A stretch of 64,000 bases of DNA from UBA5195 sp034432755 (GTDB lineage Bacteria > Chloroflexota > Anaerolineae > Anaerolineales > Villigracilaceae), in NCBI GenBank assembly GCA_034432755.1, contig DAOUBQ010000050.1, positions 7,033 through 71,032 of the forward strand. Reading direction: 5' to 3'. The position numbers were made by a program, and so were the translations under genes. The notes below the pieces were generated by a model, which was not told the DNA's origin, did not search any database, and worked only from the letters and a program-made list of their open reading frames with translations. Position 1 is the first letter of the stretch. Every line of letters begins with the position of its first letter. Positions 1 through 8,765 of this stretch are shown in pieces.

Positions 1-2843
1 TTGGCCTCGGCAGCCGCAAATTCGCCCAACCCAACCCGCGCCCCGCCGAGGTTGCTGAGGAACATGGCAATCCTGTCTTGTGAACCAATCTCACGTGCCA
101 CACGGAGGGCTTCCTCATAACGGGCAACCGCCGTCTGGTAATCACCGCGCACAAAAGCGCCCACGCCCTGGTTGTTGAGCATGGCCGCCTCGCCGCGCCG
201 GTCGCGCAGCGTGCGATACAAATCCAGCGCGCTCTGCTCGTATTGAGCAGATTTCTCTAACTCACCGTGCAGCTCATAGGCCGCGCCAAGCAGCTGACAG
301 GCCTGCGCCATCTCTCGCTGTGATGCGACTTTATCTTCCAGGTTGCGCCCCAGGCGCAGGGCAAGTTCGCCAAGATGAATCGCGCTGTTGGCATCACCCA
401 AGCGGTAGAGCGCCCAGCCCTTGCCATATACCGCGCGAATGAGCAATTCGGGCTTCACGCCCTTATCGGCCAGGCGCAGAGCGTTTTCGGCGCTTTCGAG
501 CGAGAGCGTATTGTTGCCAATATGGTCATGAACATAAGCAACGTTGTACCAGGCACGCGCCCATCCATCCACGCTGGCAACAGAATCGGCAATCGCACGC
601 ATCTCCTGGTAGGCGCTGAGGGCTTCATCGTAGCGGGCCAGCGTGAACAGCGACTTTCCTAAAAATTCGTGCCAGTCTAACTGCTCAGCAGCAGGAATAC
701 TGCCTTGACGCGCAAATTGCAGGGCTTTTTGATAATATTTCACTGCCGCGCTCGATTCGTACGCTTCGTAGGCCTGCTTGCCAGCCTGCCCATACCACAG
801 CGCAGCCCGATTCCAGTCCTCGGCGGCTTCGAAATGCCCGGCCACTAACGCAGCATATTCGGGGGCGCGCTCACGGATTTGCGCTACCAGCCATTCGGCG
901 GCAGTCAGGTGATAGAGCCGCCGCTGACGCTTTGAGACGCTCTCATAGACCGCCTGGCGCAGAAGGGCATGCTTAAAAACGTACTCGCGCTGGCCGCTGA
1001 AGGTCGAATTCTGGCGTGGGTAAATCAGTTCGCGCGCCTCGAGGCTGTCTAAGGCGGTGGAGACCGCGTCCGGGTCGAACCCGGTCAGAGCCGCGAGCGA
1101 CACATCCCAAAAAACGCGGCCCAGTGCAGAAGCGGCCTGTAAAACGGCGCGTTCAGATTCGGGCAGTCCGTCGAGGCGGGCTTGCAGGATGCCGGTCAAC
1201 GTGGCAGGCACACGCGCCTGCCCCAGCCGCGATTCATCCACTGTCCAAATTTCGCCGGTCGAAATTACCTGCTCGTCAATAAGCATTTTGATTAATTCTT
1301 CGACATAAAATGGATTTCCTTCGGACCCGGTAATGACCAGTTCATCGAGCGCGGGGGGAATTGAGGCAGCTTTTTGCAGGATTTCTCGCAGTAAACAACG
1401 GCTGGCCGTTTCATTGAGCGGGTTCAAGTCTAATCGCTGCTGGCCAGGCAGGCGCTGCCACCAATCGGGCAAGCGTTCGAGCAGGCTGGGACGGGTGACG
1501 GCCACCAGCAGGACCGGCAGGTGGGCTACTTCGCGCATCAGGTAGGCCAGCAGGTCGAGCGAGGCTTCGTCGGCCCAATGCAGGTCTTCAAGGAGCAACA
1601 TAACCGGCTGGCGCGAGGCGACGGCAACGATGACCTGCGCCAGGTAGTATCGCGCCCGGTCACGGATTTGGCCGGGGTCGGCAAGGATACCGCTCAATTC
1701 GGGGGCAGAGGAGAAATCAAGACCCAGCAAATGCCCAATAAAGCGCGCCTTTTCGAGCGCGGCAGGGTCATTGGGCAGCAGGGTCTGAATGGCGCGCTCC
1801 ATTTTCTGGCGGGCTAATTCGAGCGGCACATCGCCCGGGATGTTGAGGCGCAACGCAATGGCATCGCGCAACAGAGCATACGGCACAGAAACTGTGCGCT
1901 CGGTAGCGCGAGCCTGCACCAGCCAGAACTGGTGGGCGCGCAGTGCGAGCCAGTTCTCGAATTCGTAAAGCAGGCGGCTCTTGCCGATACCGGCCTCGCC
2001 TACCACGGTGATGGCGCGCGACTTCCCATCGAACAAAATATCCCGCAGTGCGCCCTGGAGCGCGTTGAGCTCGGATTCGCGCCCAATCATGCGCGTTTCG
2101 ACGCCCTCCACGCCGCGCGTGTGCGGGCGGAAGGCATACGGGCGCGGACGAAGGACGCGATAGACCGATAAGGGACGCTCGTAGCCAGAGATAGGCAGCT
2201 CAGAGCACAGCTCGACATCGAACAAACCGCGCACCAGGCGCAGAGTATCCCGCGAGATGACGACCTCGCCAGGGCGGGCTTCAGCTTCCAAAAGTGAAGC
2301 AACCTGCAAAGTGCGCCCGATGGCGGTAAATTCGCGGGTGGTGCCGACCTCGCCCAACATGACCGGCCCGCTGTGAAGGGCGATGTGCATCTGAAAGGGA
2401 TGGTCGAGAGACAGACCAGGGAGTTCCTGCTGGATTCTGAGCGCGGCGCGCACGGCCTGCTCAGAATCGTCTTCGCGCGCGGCCAACACGCCCCACAACG
2501 CAACAACGTTATCGCCCATGTGCTTGTCAATATGACCGCCATGCGCCTGGATAATCAGGTCAATGCGCCCCCAGATGAGGTTGGTCCGTTCGACCAACTC
2601 CTCATCGTCCATTTTCTCAGACAGTGCAGTGAAGCCGGAGATGTCGGCCACCATCACTGTGACCATTTTTCGCTGCTCACGGTTCTTTTCCTCGGCCTGG
2701 CGGCGCTCCAGCTCGATGAGTTTCTGGCGCAGGACGGCCAGAGCGGCATCCACCACATCTGCGCCGAGGCTAGGACGCAGCGACTCTTGGGCCTGGATGG
2801 CGCGTTGCAGGTCTGCAATTTGTTCGCCGAGGTTTTTTTGCAT
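1..2843 (-). CDS. Class III adenylate/guanylate cyclase - AAA ATPase - TPR regulator (3' end beyond window)
   Basis: A reading frame stays open from an ATG at 2843 to the left edge (at least 947 codons), so the C-terminus is missing. The N-terminus is a helical segment rich in Q, E and R. A class III cyclase domain follows, with ADISGFTALSE (metal Asp 67) and HGGHIDKHMGDN (second metal Asp 111). An AAA/ORC-like ATPase then has Walker A GEAGIGKS (Lys 288) and a Walker B-like LLLEDLHWAD. The rest is a long series of helical TPR-type repeats rich in A, Y and L. This cyclase-ATPase-TPR layout is known from large regulators related to SARP/LuxR (MalT-like) proteins. The cyclase may make cAMP or act as a sensor; the substrate cannot be read from the sequence. 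There is no signal peptide or membrane segment, so it should be cytoplasmic. It is divergent from dnaG. Confidence 0.85.
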   Translation of the reverse strand, partial: MQKNLGEQIADLQRAIQAQESLRPSLGADVVDAALAVLRQKLIELERRQAEEKNREQRKMVTVMVADISGFTALSEKMDDEELVERTNLIWGRIDLIIQAHGGHIDKHMGDNVVALWGVLAAREDDSEQAVRAALRIQQELPGLSLDHPFQMHIALHSGPVMLGEVGTTREFTAIGRTLQVASLLEAEARPGEVVISRDTLRLVRGLFDVELCSELPISGYERPLSVYRVLRPRPYAFRPHTRGVEGVETRMIGRESELNALQGALRDILFDGKSRAITVVGEAGIGKSRLLYEFENWLALRAHQFWLVQARATERTVSVPYALLRDAIALRLNIPGDVPLELARQKMERAIQTLLPNDPAALEKARFIGHLLGLDFSSAPELSGILADPGQIRDRARYYLAQVIVAVASRQPVMLLLEDLHWADEASLDLLAYLMREVAHLPVLLVAVTRPSLLERLPDWWQRLPGQQRLDLNPLNETASRCLLREILQKAASIPPALDELVITGSEGNPFYVEELIKMLIDEQVISTGEIWTVDESRLGQARVPATLTGILQARLDGLPESERAVLQAASALGRVFWDVSLAALTGFDPDAVSTALDSLEARELIYPRQNSTFSGQREYVFKHALLRQAVYESVSKRQRRLYHLTAAEWLVAQIRERAPEYAALVAGHFEAAEDWNRAALWYGQAGKQAYEAYESSAAVKYYQKALQFARQGSIPAAEQLDWHEFLGKSLFTLARYDEALSAYQEMRAIADSVASVDGWARAWYNVAYVHDHIGNNTLSLESAENALRLADKGVKPELLIRAVYGKGWALYRLGDANSAIHLGELALRLGRNLEDKVASQREMAQACQLLGAAYELHGELEKSAQYEQSALDLYRTLRDRRGEAAMLNNQGVGAFVRGDYQTAVARYEEALRVAREIGSQDRIAMFLSNLGGARVGLGEFAAAEA

Positions 2844-3013
2844 GGCTTGATTATATACAACATCATCCAAAAACAGTCTCCAAGCCATCAGCAATTCCAA
2901 ATTCAGGTGCTTTGAGCCGCCAACCACCCACCATCTGAACATCCTGTCCATCTTGTCTGGTTTTTAGCCTGAAACCAGACTTTGAAAAAGCCATGTTTTC
3001 AATTATTTTCGAG

Positions 3014-3042
3014 TTGCGCCGTTCTAAAGACAAGTCTATAAT
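3014..3042 (+). promoter_or_regulatory. Likely sigma70 promoter of dnaG-rpoD
   Basis: TTGCGC at 3014-3019 and a perfect TATAAT at 3037-3042 are separated by 17 nt, 45 nt upstream of the dnaG ATG. Between them and the start lies a short CTGATTACTGG-type low-complexity tract (3067-3085). Confidence 0.55.
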
Positions 3043-3086
3043 TCACCGTGGCGCTGGTTACGGCTCACTGATTACTGGATACTGAA

Positions 3087-5045
3087 ATGTCTTCCATTGA
3101 TGAAATCAAATCCCGCATTGACATCCTCGACCTCGTGAGCGAAGCCGGGGTAAAACTGCGCCGCAGCGGGCGCAACTATACGGGATTTTGCCCCTTTCAT
3201 GATAACAAGCACACCCCGGCCTTCGTGGTCTGGCCCGAAAGCGGCACCTGGCGCTGCTTTGGCGAGTGCAACGAGGGCGGCGATATTTTCAAGTTCTTAA
3301 TGAAGAAAGAGGGCATTGACTTCAAAGAAGCCCTGCAGCGCCTGGCCGAGCGCGCCGGGGTAACCCTGGAGCGACTCCAGCCCGAACGCCCCGAACAGCG
3401 CGAGGAATACGAGCGGCTTCGCAGGTTATTAGAAGACGCCGTCCAGTTCTACCGCCATCACCTGCTCAACACGCCCGCCGGCAAAAGCGCGCTCCACTAT
3501 CTTCTCGAAAAGCGCAAACTGACCTTGCAAACTATCGAAACCTGGGGGCTGGGCTACGCGCCACCGGGCTACGAAACCGCCCTGAAGCATTTCACCGCCA
3601 AAGCCTACAGTGAGCAAGATTTGATAGACGCCGGTCTGGTGAGCGTCATCGAAGACGAGGGAAGCCCGCGGCGGGTGTTCGACCGCTTCCGTCACCGAAT
3701 CATGATTCCCATCCGCGATGAAAACGGGCGGATGGCCGGGTTCGGGGCCAGAATTCACCCGAATGACCCCAAGCCTGACCCCGCTGAACAACGCGGGGCA
3801 AGCCAGGCCAAGTTCATCAACACCGCCGAGACGCCAATTTTCAGCAAGGGACGCCTGCTTTATGGCCTCGACCGGGCGCGCAAGCCCATCCGCGCCGCCG
3901 ACCAGGCGGTGATTGTGGAAGGCTACCTGGATGTGATTGCCCTGCACCAGGCCGGGTTTGAGAACATCATCTCACCGATGGGCACGGCGCTGACCGAAGA
4001 CCAGTTGCGGCTGTTGAAACGCTTCACCCGCAAAATTGTGCTGGCCCTCGACCCCGACGCCGCCGGGCAGAAAGCCGTCTTGCGCGGGCTGGATGCGGCC
4101 CGGGCTTCGATGGACCGGGAAAATGAACGAAGTTTCGATGCGCGAGGCATGTTGCGCCAGGAAGCGCGCTTGCAAGCCGATTTGCGGGTGGCGAACCTGC
4201 CTGATGGCCTCGATCCCGATGAAATCGTGGAGCGCGACCGGGAGGAGTGGAAACGGCTCATCGCCGAGTCCAAACCGGTTGTAGAGCATGTCCTCGATAC
4301 GCTGATGGCCGATAAAAACATCAACGACCCCAAGGTCAAGGCCGAAATTGCCAACCAGGTGCTGCCGCTCATTGAGGATTTGCCCAACCCTATCGAGCGC
4401 GATTCGTACCGGCAAATGCTGGCGCGCCGCCTGAAGGTGGATGAACGCTCGTTAAGCGGGAGGCAGGCTCCGGTGAGTCCGCCCCGGCGGGTTACCCCTC
4501 GCCGAGAGCCTGTTCAGGAGCAGAAACCTGTTCCAGCGGCGACCCCAATCAGTCGTTCCAAAAACATCGAAACCGCTTGCCTGACCCTGTTGCTGCGCCG
4601 TCCCGATTTACTGCCCCGTCTCGACCGTCGGCTGCAAGAATCGGGGCTGAGCGCCCTCTCTACCGCAGATTTCGAGTATACTGATTACCAGTTTCTGCTG
4701 GGATTGTTGCAGAAGGCGCTGGAGCAGGATGAAACCGAAATGCACCATTTTGTGCAAACGCGCGTGGAGGAGGGCCTGCGCGATGTTTACGCCAGCCTGG
4801 CCGCCCAACCCTCGCCCAAAGGGACCGATAGCCGCCTGCTAGACGAGTTGACCCGCCATGTGTTGCAATTGCGGCGGCAGGCATTAAGTGAAAATTTGAA
4901 CCACTTGCGCTTTTTGCAAGAAGAAGCCCAGCAAACAGGCGACCAACTTGCAACTACTTACCAGCAGATGGTGTTGCAATATACACGTTCGTTGAATTAT
5001 CTCGATGCAGCCCGTAAAAAGTTGAGCGAAAACCGCCGGGAGTGA
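3087..5045 (+). CDS. dnaG: DNA primase
   Basis: This is the primase that makes RNA primers for chromosome replication. The 652-aa length is normal. The N-terminal CHC2 zinc finger has Cys35-x2-His38 and Cys57-x3-Cys61; most DnaG proteins have a CX2C second pair, so the spacing is one residue longer. The TOPRIM domain shows EGYLDV (Glu 278) and the metal pair Asp322-x-Asp324 in LDPDAAG. The C-terminal part (from about residue 490) is a helical helicase-interaction domain. rpoD follows after 3 nt, which reproduces the dnaG-rpoD part of the classical macromolecular synthesis operon. No strong Shine-Dalgarno is visible, but the ATG start matches the usual N-terminus (SSIDEIKSRIDILDLV). Confidence 0.97.
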   Translation: MSSIDEIKSRIDILDLVSEAGVKLRRSGRNYTGFCPFHDNKHTPAFVVWPESGTWRCFGECNEGGDIFKFLMKKEGIDFKEALQRLAERAGVTLERLQPERPEQREEYERLRRLLEDAVQFYRHHLLNTPAGKSALHYLLEKRKLTLQTIETWGLGYAPPGYETALKHFTAKAYSEQDLIDAGLVSVIEDEGSPRRVFDRFRHRIMIPIRDENGRMAGFGARIHPNDPKPDPAEQRGASQAKFINTAETPIFSKGRLLYGLDRARKPIRAADQAVIVEGYLDVIALHQAGFENIISPMGTALTEDQLRLLKRFTRKIVLALDPDAAGQKAVLRGLDAARASMDRENERSFDARGMLRQEARLQADLRVANLPDGLDPDEIVERDREEWKRLIAESKPVVEHVLDTLMADKNINDPKVKAEIANQVLPLIEDLPNPIERDSYRQMLARRLKVDERSLSGRQAPVSPPRRVTPRREPVQEQKPVPAATPISRSKNIETACLTLLLRRPDLLPRLDRRLQESGLSALSTADFEYTDYQFLLGLLQKALEQDETEMHHFVQTRVEEGLRDVYASLAAQPSPKGTDSRLLDELTRHVLQLRRQALSENLNHLRFLQEEAQQTGDQLATTYQQMVLQYTRSLNYLDAARKKLSENRRE

Positions 5046-5048
5046 GCC

Positions 5049-6638
5049 ATGCACAACGCCTTGCCGCGAAAACCGAAGGCCGAAATCAAAACCCCCAAAG
5101 ACCTGATTCCCGACCCCGCCGACCTCAACGGGGAAGACCTGGTTGTAGAAGTGGACGACCCCGAACTGATGGAAGATGAACCGGTCGACATCGATGAGCC
5201 GCTCGAATTAATCAAAAACCCGGCGCTGGCCGAGGAACTCTCGGAAGACCCGGTGCGCCTGTATCTGCGCGAAATTGGTCAGGTCAAACTGCTCGACGCC
5301 GACAGCGAGTTCCGCCTTTCGACGATGATTGAAGCCTGGCGGCTGCTGGAGGGACTGCGCCAACGCATCGAGCCACGCTCCACGCGCGCCAAGCGGCGAG
5401 GGGCAGAGACCCCACCCCAGGCAGGGCAGGTGACAGCCATTTATCGCGCCGCGCTGGATGATATGCTGGTGGCCTGGAAGCGTTTGGAGGAAGACGCCGC
5501 GCGCCTGAATGCGCACCTGCCCGAAATGCGGCTGGTGGTGGCCGAAGCCCAGGCGCTGCGCCAGGGCTGGGAAATCAATTCGCCTTCTTATTTACGTGCC
5601 TTCCTGGATAACGGCCAGTGGGGGCGCGATTCGCACTGGGACGGCCTGGCAAGCAACGCCTTCAACCTGTTCGTCGGCCTGTACATCCTGCCAACCGCAC
5701 TGGCAAACTGGCTTTCCAAACACTGCCAGGCGCACGGCTCTGAATGTCCCGCCGCGCGTAGCTTGCAGCGCAACCTGCCCGGCGACGATGACCTGCAATT
5801 CGATATCGGAATCATCGAATCGCGGGCCGAGGAGGCCACCCAGGCCCTCATCCGCGCTAACCTGCGATTGGTGGTAAGCGTCGCCAAGCGTTACCTGGGG
5901 CGCGGCATCTCATTCCTCGACCTCATCCAGGAAGGCAACCTGGGCTTGCTGCGGGCGGTCAACAAGTTCGACCCGCGCCGCGGCTTCAAGTTCAGCACTT
6001 ACGCTACATGGTGGATTCGGCAATCCATCAACCGCTCCATTGCCGAACAGGCCCGCACCATCCGCATCCCCGTTCACCTGTTTGAATCCATCACGCGCAT
6101 CTTGCGCATCCAACGCTCGCTGGTGCAGCAATATGGGCGCGAACCCAACACCGACGAACTGGCCCTCGAAGCAGGGTATCTTTCTGCCGCCGATGTGCAA
6201 GCCATCCTGCGCGCCAAAGCGGAAGGGACCGACCTCGACCCGGTCATCCAGCGCCGCTGGGAGACTGCCACCGTCAAAGTAGACCGCATCCTGCGTTCGG
6301 CGGAGGAGCCAGTCTCCATTGACGGCCCGGTCGGCGACGAGGACTCCAGTCAGTTGGGTGACTTCATCCCCGACGATGACGCCCTCGAGCCAATGGATGC
6401 CGCCGCGCGCGACATGCTGCGCGAACAAGTGCAGCACGCCCTGGCCGCGCTCTCCGAACGCGAGCGGCAGGTATTAGAACTGCGTTTCGGCCTGATTGAC
6501 GGCAAAGACCACACCCTCGAAGAAGTCAGCCGCTACTTCAACGTCACCCGCGAGCGCATCCGCCAAATCGAAGCCAAAGCACTGCGCAAACTGAGGCACC
6601 CCACCCGCAGCAGGCATCTTAAAGATTATTTGGGATAA
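5049..6638 (+). CDS. rpoD: RNA polymerase primary sigma factor (sigma70)
   Basis: This is the housekeeping sigma factor, 529 aa. Region 1.2 is seen as EDPVRLYLREIGQ near residue 66. Region 2 is highly conserved (NLRLVVSVAKRYLGRG, then DLIQEGNLGLLRAV, then the FSTYATWWIRQSI DNA-melting segment). Region 3 follows. Region 4 ends in the helix-turn-helix TLEEVSRYFNVTRERIRQIE. About 150 residues sit between regions 1.2 and 2, a non-conserved insert comparable in place to that of proteobacterial sigma70 but different in sequence. It is translated 3 nt after the dnaG stop. A short hairpin with a T-rich tail follows the stop codon. Confidence 0.97.
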   Translation: MHNALPRKPKAEIKTPKDLIPDPADLNGEDLVVEVDDPELMEDEPVDIDEPLELIKNPALAEELSEDPVRLYLREIGQVKLLDADSEFRLSTMIEAWRLLEGLRQRIEPRSTRAKRRGAETPPQAGQVTAIYRAALDDMLVAWKRLEEDAARLNAHLPEMRLVVAEAQALRQGWEINSPSYLRAFLDNGQWGRDSHWDGLASNAFNLFVGLYILPTALANWLSKHCQAHGSECPAARSLQRNLPGDDDLQFDIGIIESRAEEATQALIRANLRLVVSVAKRYLGRGISFLDLIQEGNLGLLRAVNKFDPRRGFKFSTYATWWIRQSINRSIAEQARTIRIPVHLFESITRILRIQRSLVQQYGREPNTDELALEAGYLSAADVQAILRAKAEGTDLDPVIQRRWETATVKVDRILRSAEEPVSIDGPVGDEDSSQLGDFIPDDDALEPMDAAARDMLREQVQHALAALSERERQVLELRFGLIDGKDHTLEEVSRYFNVTRERIRQIEAKALRKLRHPTRSRHLKDYLG

Positions 6639-6643
6639 AGCAG

Positions 6644-6672
6644 CGCAGGACTTTATCCTGCGTTTTGTTATT
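6644..6672 (+). terminator. Rho-independent terminator after rpoD
   Basis: A 7-bp stem CGCAGGA/TCCTGCG with a 5-nt loop is followed by TTTTGTTATT, directly after the rpoD stop. Confidence 0.6.
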
Positions 6673-6682
6673 ATGATGAAAA

Positions 6683-7789
6683 ATGAAGATTCAGAATCTC
6701 TCTATCGCACTCTTGACCCTCGTCATCTTCCTGGCTTCCTGCGCTTCCCCGGCGGAACAGCCTCCCCGCAGCCTGCCTGCCGTTACTGAAACATCCGTCC
6801 CAACTAAAACGCCCGCCCCCACCGAAACGCAACCCGTGATAAACTCCCTCTCACCCTTCGAGGCCATCCCAAAAATGCAGCGCGGCGTGAATATGGGCAA
6901 CACGCTCGAAGCGCCGCGCGAGGGCGAATGGGGCTTCACAATCACGCAAGAACACTTTCAACAAATTCGGGTTGCCGGGTTCGACTCGGTACGCATCCCC
7001 ACCCGCTGGAGCGCCCACGCCCTGACCGAGGACCCCTACACCATCGAGCCAACCTTCTTTGCCCGGCTCGATGAAGTCATCGGCTGGGCGTTAGAGCAGG
7101 ATTTAATGGTCGTCCTGAACATCCATCACTACGAGGAGATGGCAACCGAACCCGCTGCGCACGAGAAGCGCTTTCTGTCGCTTTGGCAACAGATTGCAGA
7201 GCATTACAAAGACTATCCACCCACGCTTATTTTTGAACTCATGAACGAACCCAACAGCGCCCTCACCCCGCGCCTGTGGAACGATTTCATTCAAAAAGGC
7301 GTGGCGGTCATCCGCGAGAGCAACCCCACCCGCAACATCATTCTTGGCGGCACATTCTGGAACGCTTATGACCAACTGCGCTATGTCAACTTCCCGCCTG
7401 GTGACGGCCACCTGATTGCCACCTTCCACTACTACCTGCCCTTTGAATTCACCCACCAGGGCGCGGAATGGGCCGGGCCAGAAGCCCAAACCTGGCTTGG
7501 AACCACCTGGAACGGCACGGACGAGGAAAAAGCCGAAATCAAAAAGCATTTTACGCTCGTGGCGGCCTGGGCAAAACAAAATAACATCCCGGTCTACCTG
7601 GGCGAATTTGGCGCCTATAATAGCACAGCCGATATGGATTCTCGTGCGCGCTGGACATCTTACGTCCGCGAGCAAGCCGAAGCGCGCGGCTTTGCCTGGG
7701 CCTATTGGGAGTTTGGGGCAGGATTTGGAGTGTACGACCGGGACACACGCCAATGGCGGGATGCACTGCTCAAGGCCTTAATTCCATGA
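6683..7789 (+). CDS. Lipoprotein glycoside hydrolase family 5 (cellulase-like)
   Basis: A secreted lipoprotein of 368 aa. The signal peptide ends in the lipobox LASC (Cys 20) and is followed by a Pro/Thr-rich linker (about residues 21-50), as in surface-anchored enzymes. The catalytic domain is GH5: RGVNMGNTLE near residue 67, the acid/base Glu 189 in ELMNEPNS, His-Tyr in TFHYYLP, and the nucleophile Glu 308 in YLGEFGAYN. The family cleaves beta-1,4-linked glucans or mannans; the exact substrate cannot be decided. It probably feeds extracellular sugars to this cell. The downstream EamA permease gene overlaps the stop by 4 nt (ATGA), so the two are translationally coupled although functionally unrelated at first sight. 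Confidence 0.9.
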   Translation: MKIQNLSIALLTLVIFLASCASPAEQPPRSLPAVTETSVPTKTPAPTETQPVINSLSPFEAIPKMQRGVNMGNTLEAPREGEWGFTITQEHFQQIRVAGFDSVRIPTRWSAHALTEDPYTIEPTFFARLDEVIGWALEQDLMVVLNIHHYEEMATEPAAHEKRFLSLWQQIAEHYKDYPPTLIFELMNEPNSALTPRLWNDFIQKGVAVIRESNPTRNIILGGTFWNAYDQLRYVNFPPGDGHLIATFHYYLPFEFTHQGAEWAGPEAQTWLGTTWNGTDEEKAEIKKHFTLVAAWAKQNNIPVYLGEFGAYNSTADMDSRARWTSYVREQAEARGFAWAYWEFGAGFGVYDRDTRQWRDALLKALIP

Positions 7790-8658
7790 GTTCCACCCTC
7801 TCCATTCGCGGCCTGTTGACCGGGCTAGCCGCTGCATCCATTTGGGGCGGCATGTACGTCGTCAGCAAAGTGGTGCTGGAGGTCATTCCGCCCTTTGCCT
7901 TGCTCACCACACGCCTGTTGCTCGGATTTCTGGCACTGTGGCTGGTCATCGCCTGGCGGGGCGGCTTCCACCTGAAGCGCCATCAATGGCTGGCCTGTTT
8001 CGGCGTTGGGCTGGTTGGGTATGGCGTATCGCTCGGATTACAGTTCGTCGGTACGAAACTCTCCACCGCAGCCAACGGCGCGCTCGTCACCTCGGCCACA
8101 CCCGCGCTGGTGCTGCCCTTCGCCTTTCTCCTGCTCAAAGAAGCGGTCACGCCCCGCCGATTGCTTGCCACCCTGGTGGCCAGCCTGGGCGTGCTGGCCG
8201 TGATTGACGCGCGCACGACAGATTTGTCCTCCGGCTTGTTCCTAGGCAACCTGAGCCTGCTGGGGGCCGCAGTCACCTGGGCGCTCTATTCGGTGTTGGT
8301 GCGCAAAATAACTTCTACCGGAACCGACCTGCTCCAAGCCACCGCCATTTTCCTGCTGGGCGGGTTGCCCGTTTCCATTCCGCTCGGAATTTGGGAAGTT
8401 TCAACGCAGGGCATGGGCGAAATCACAGCCGGCGTCATCAGCGGAATCCTGTTTCTGGGAATCATCTCCACCGCGATTGCCATGTTCTTGTGGAATTATG
8501 CCTTTGCCACGCTGCCATCGGGGGTGGCCGCGCTAACCTTTTTTGCCCAACCGTTGGTCGGCGCTTTACTCGGCTGGTTTTTCTTGGGGGAACAAATCAC
8601 GCCGCTCTTCGTGCTGGGCGGCGCGTTGATTGGAATCGGGATATTGATTTCAAAATAA
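7786..8658 (+). CDS. EamA/DMT-family transporter
   Basis: A membrane protein of 290 aa with about ten hydrophobic segments in two homologous EamA halves. The first half opens with GLAAASIWGGMYVVSK, and the second contains ALYSVLVRKI and the final LIGIGILIS. The family exports or imports small metabolites (amino acids, nucleotide-type compounds); the substrate is unknown. The ATG at 7786 overlaps the glycosidase stop codon. An in-frame ATG 27 codons upstream lies inside the GH5 gene and would add a non-hydrophobic N-terminus, so it is rejected. It is convergent with the pyruvate kinase gene. Confidence 0.85.
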   Translation: MSSTLSIRGLLTGLAAASIWGGMYVVSKVVLEVIPPFALLTTRLLLGFLALWLVIAWRGGFHLKRHQWLACFGVGLVGYGVSLGLQFVGTKLSTAANGALVTSATPALVLPFAFLLLKEAVTPRRLLATLVASLGVLAVIDARTTDLSSGLFLGNLSLLGAAVTWALYSVLVRKITSTGTDLLQATAIFLLGGLPVSIPLGIWEVSTQGMGEITAGVISGILFLGIISTAIAMFLWNYAFATLPSGVAALTFFAQPLVGALLGWFFLGEQITPLFVLGGALIGIGILISK

Positions 8659-8765
8659 TAACCAGTGGTTGAGGAGGCAATGTTCTCTGGCGTATCAAAC
8701 CGCCTTTTGCAAAACGGTCTCGCACGGCCTCGATACAGCGCAAAAACAGCGCCTACGCAACCATC

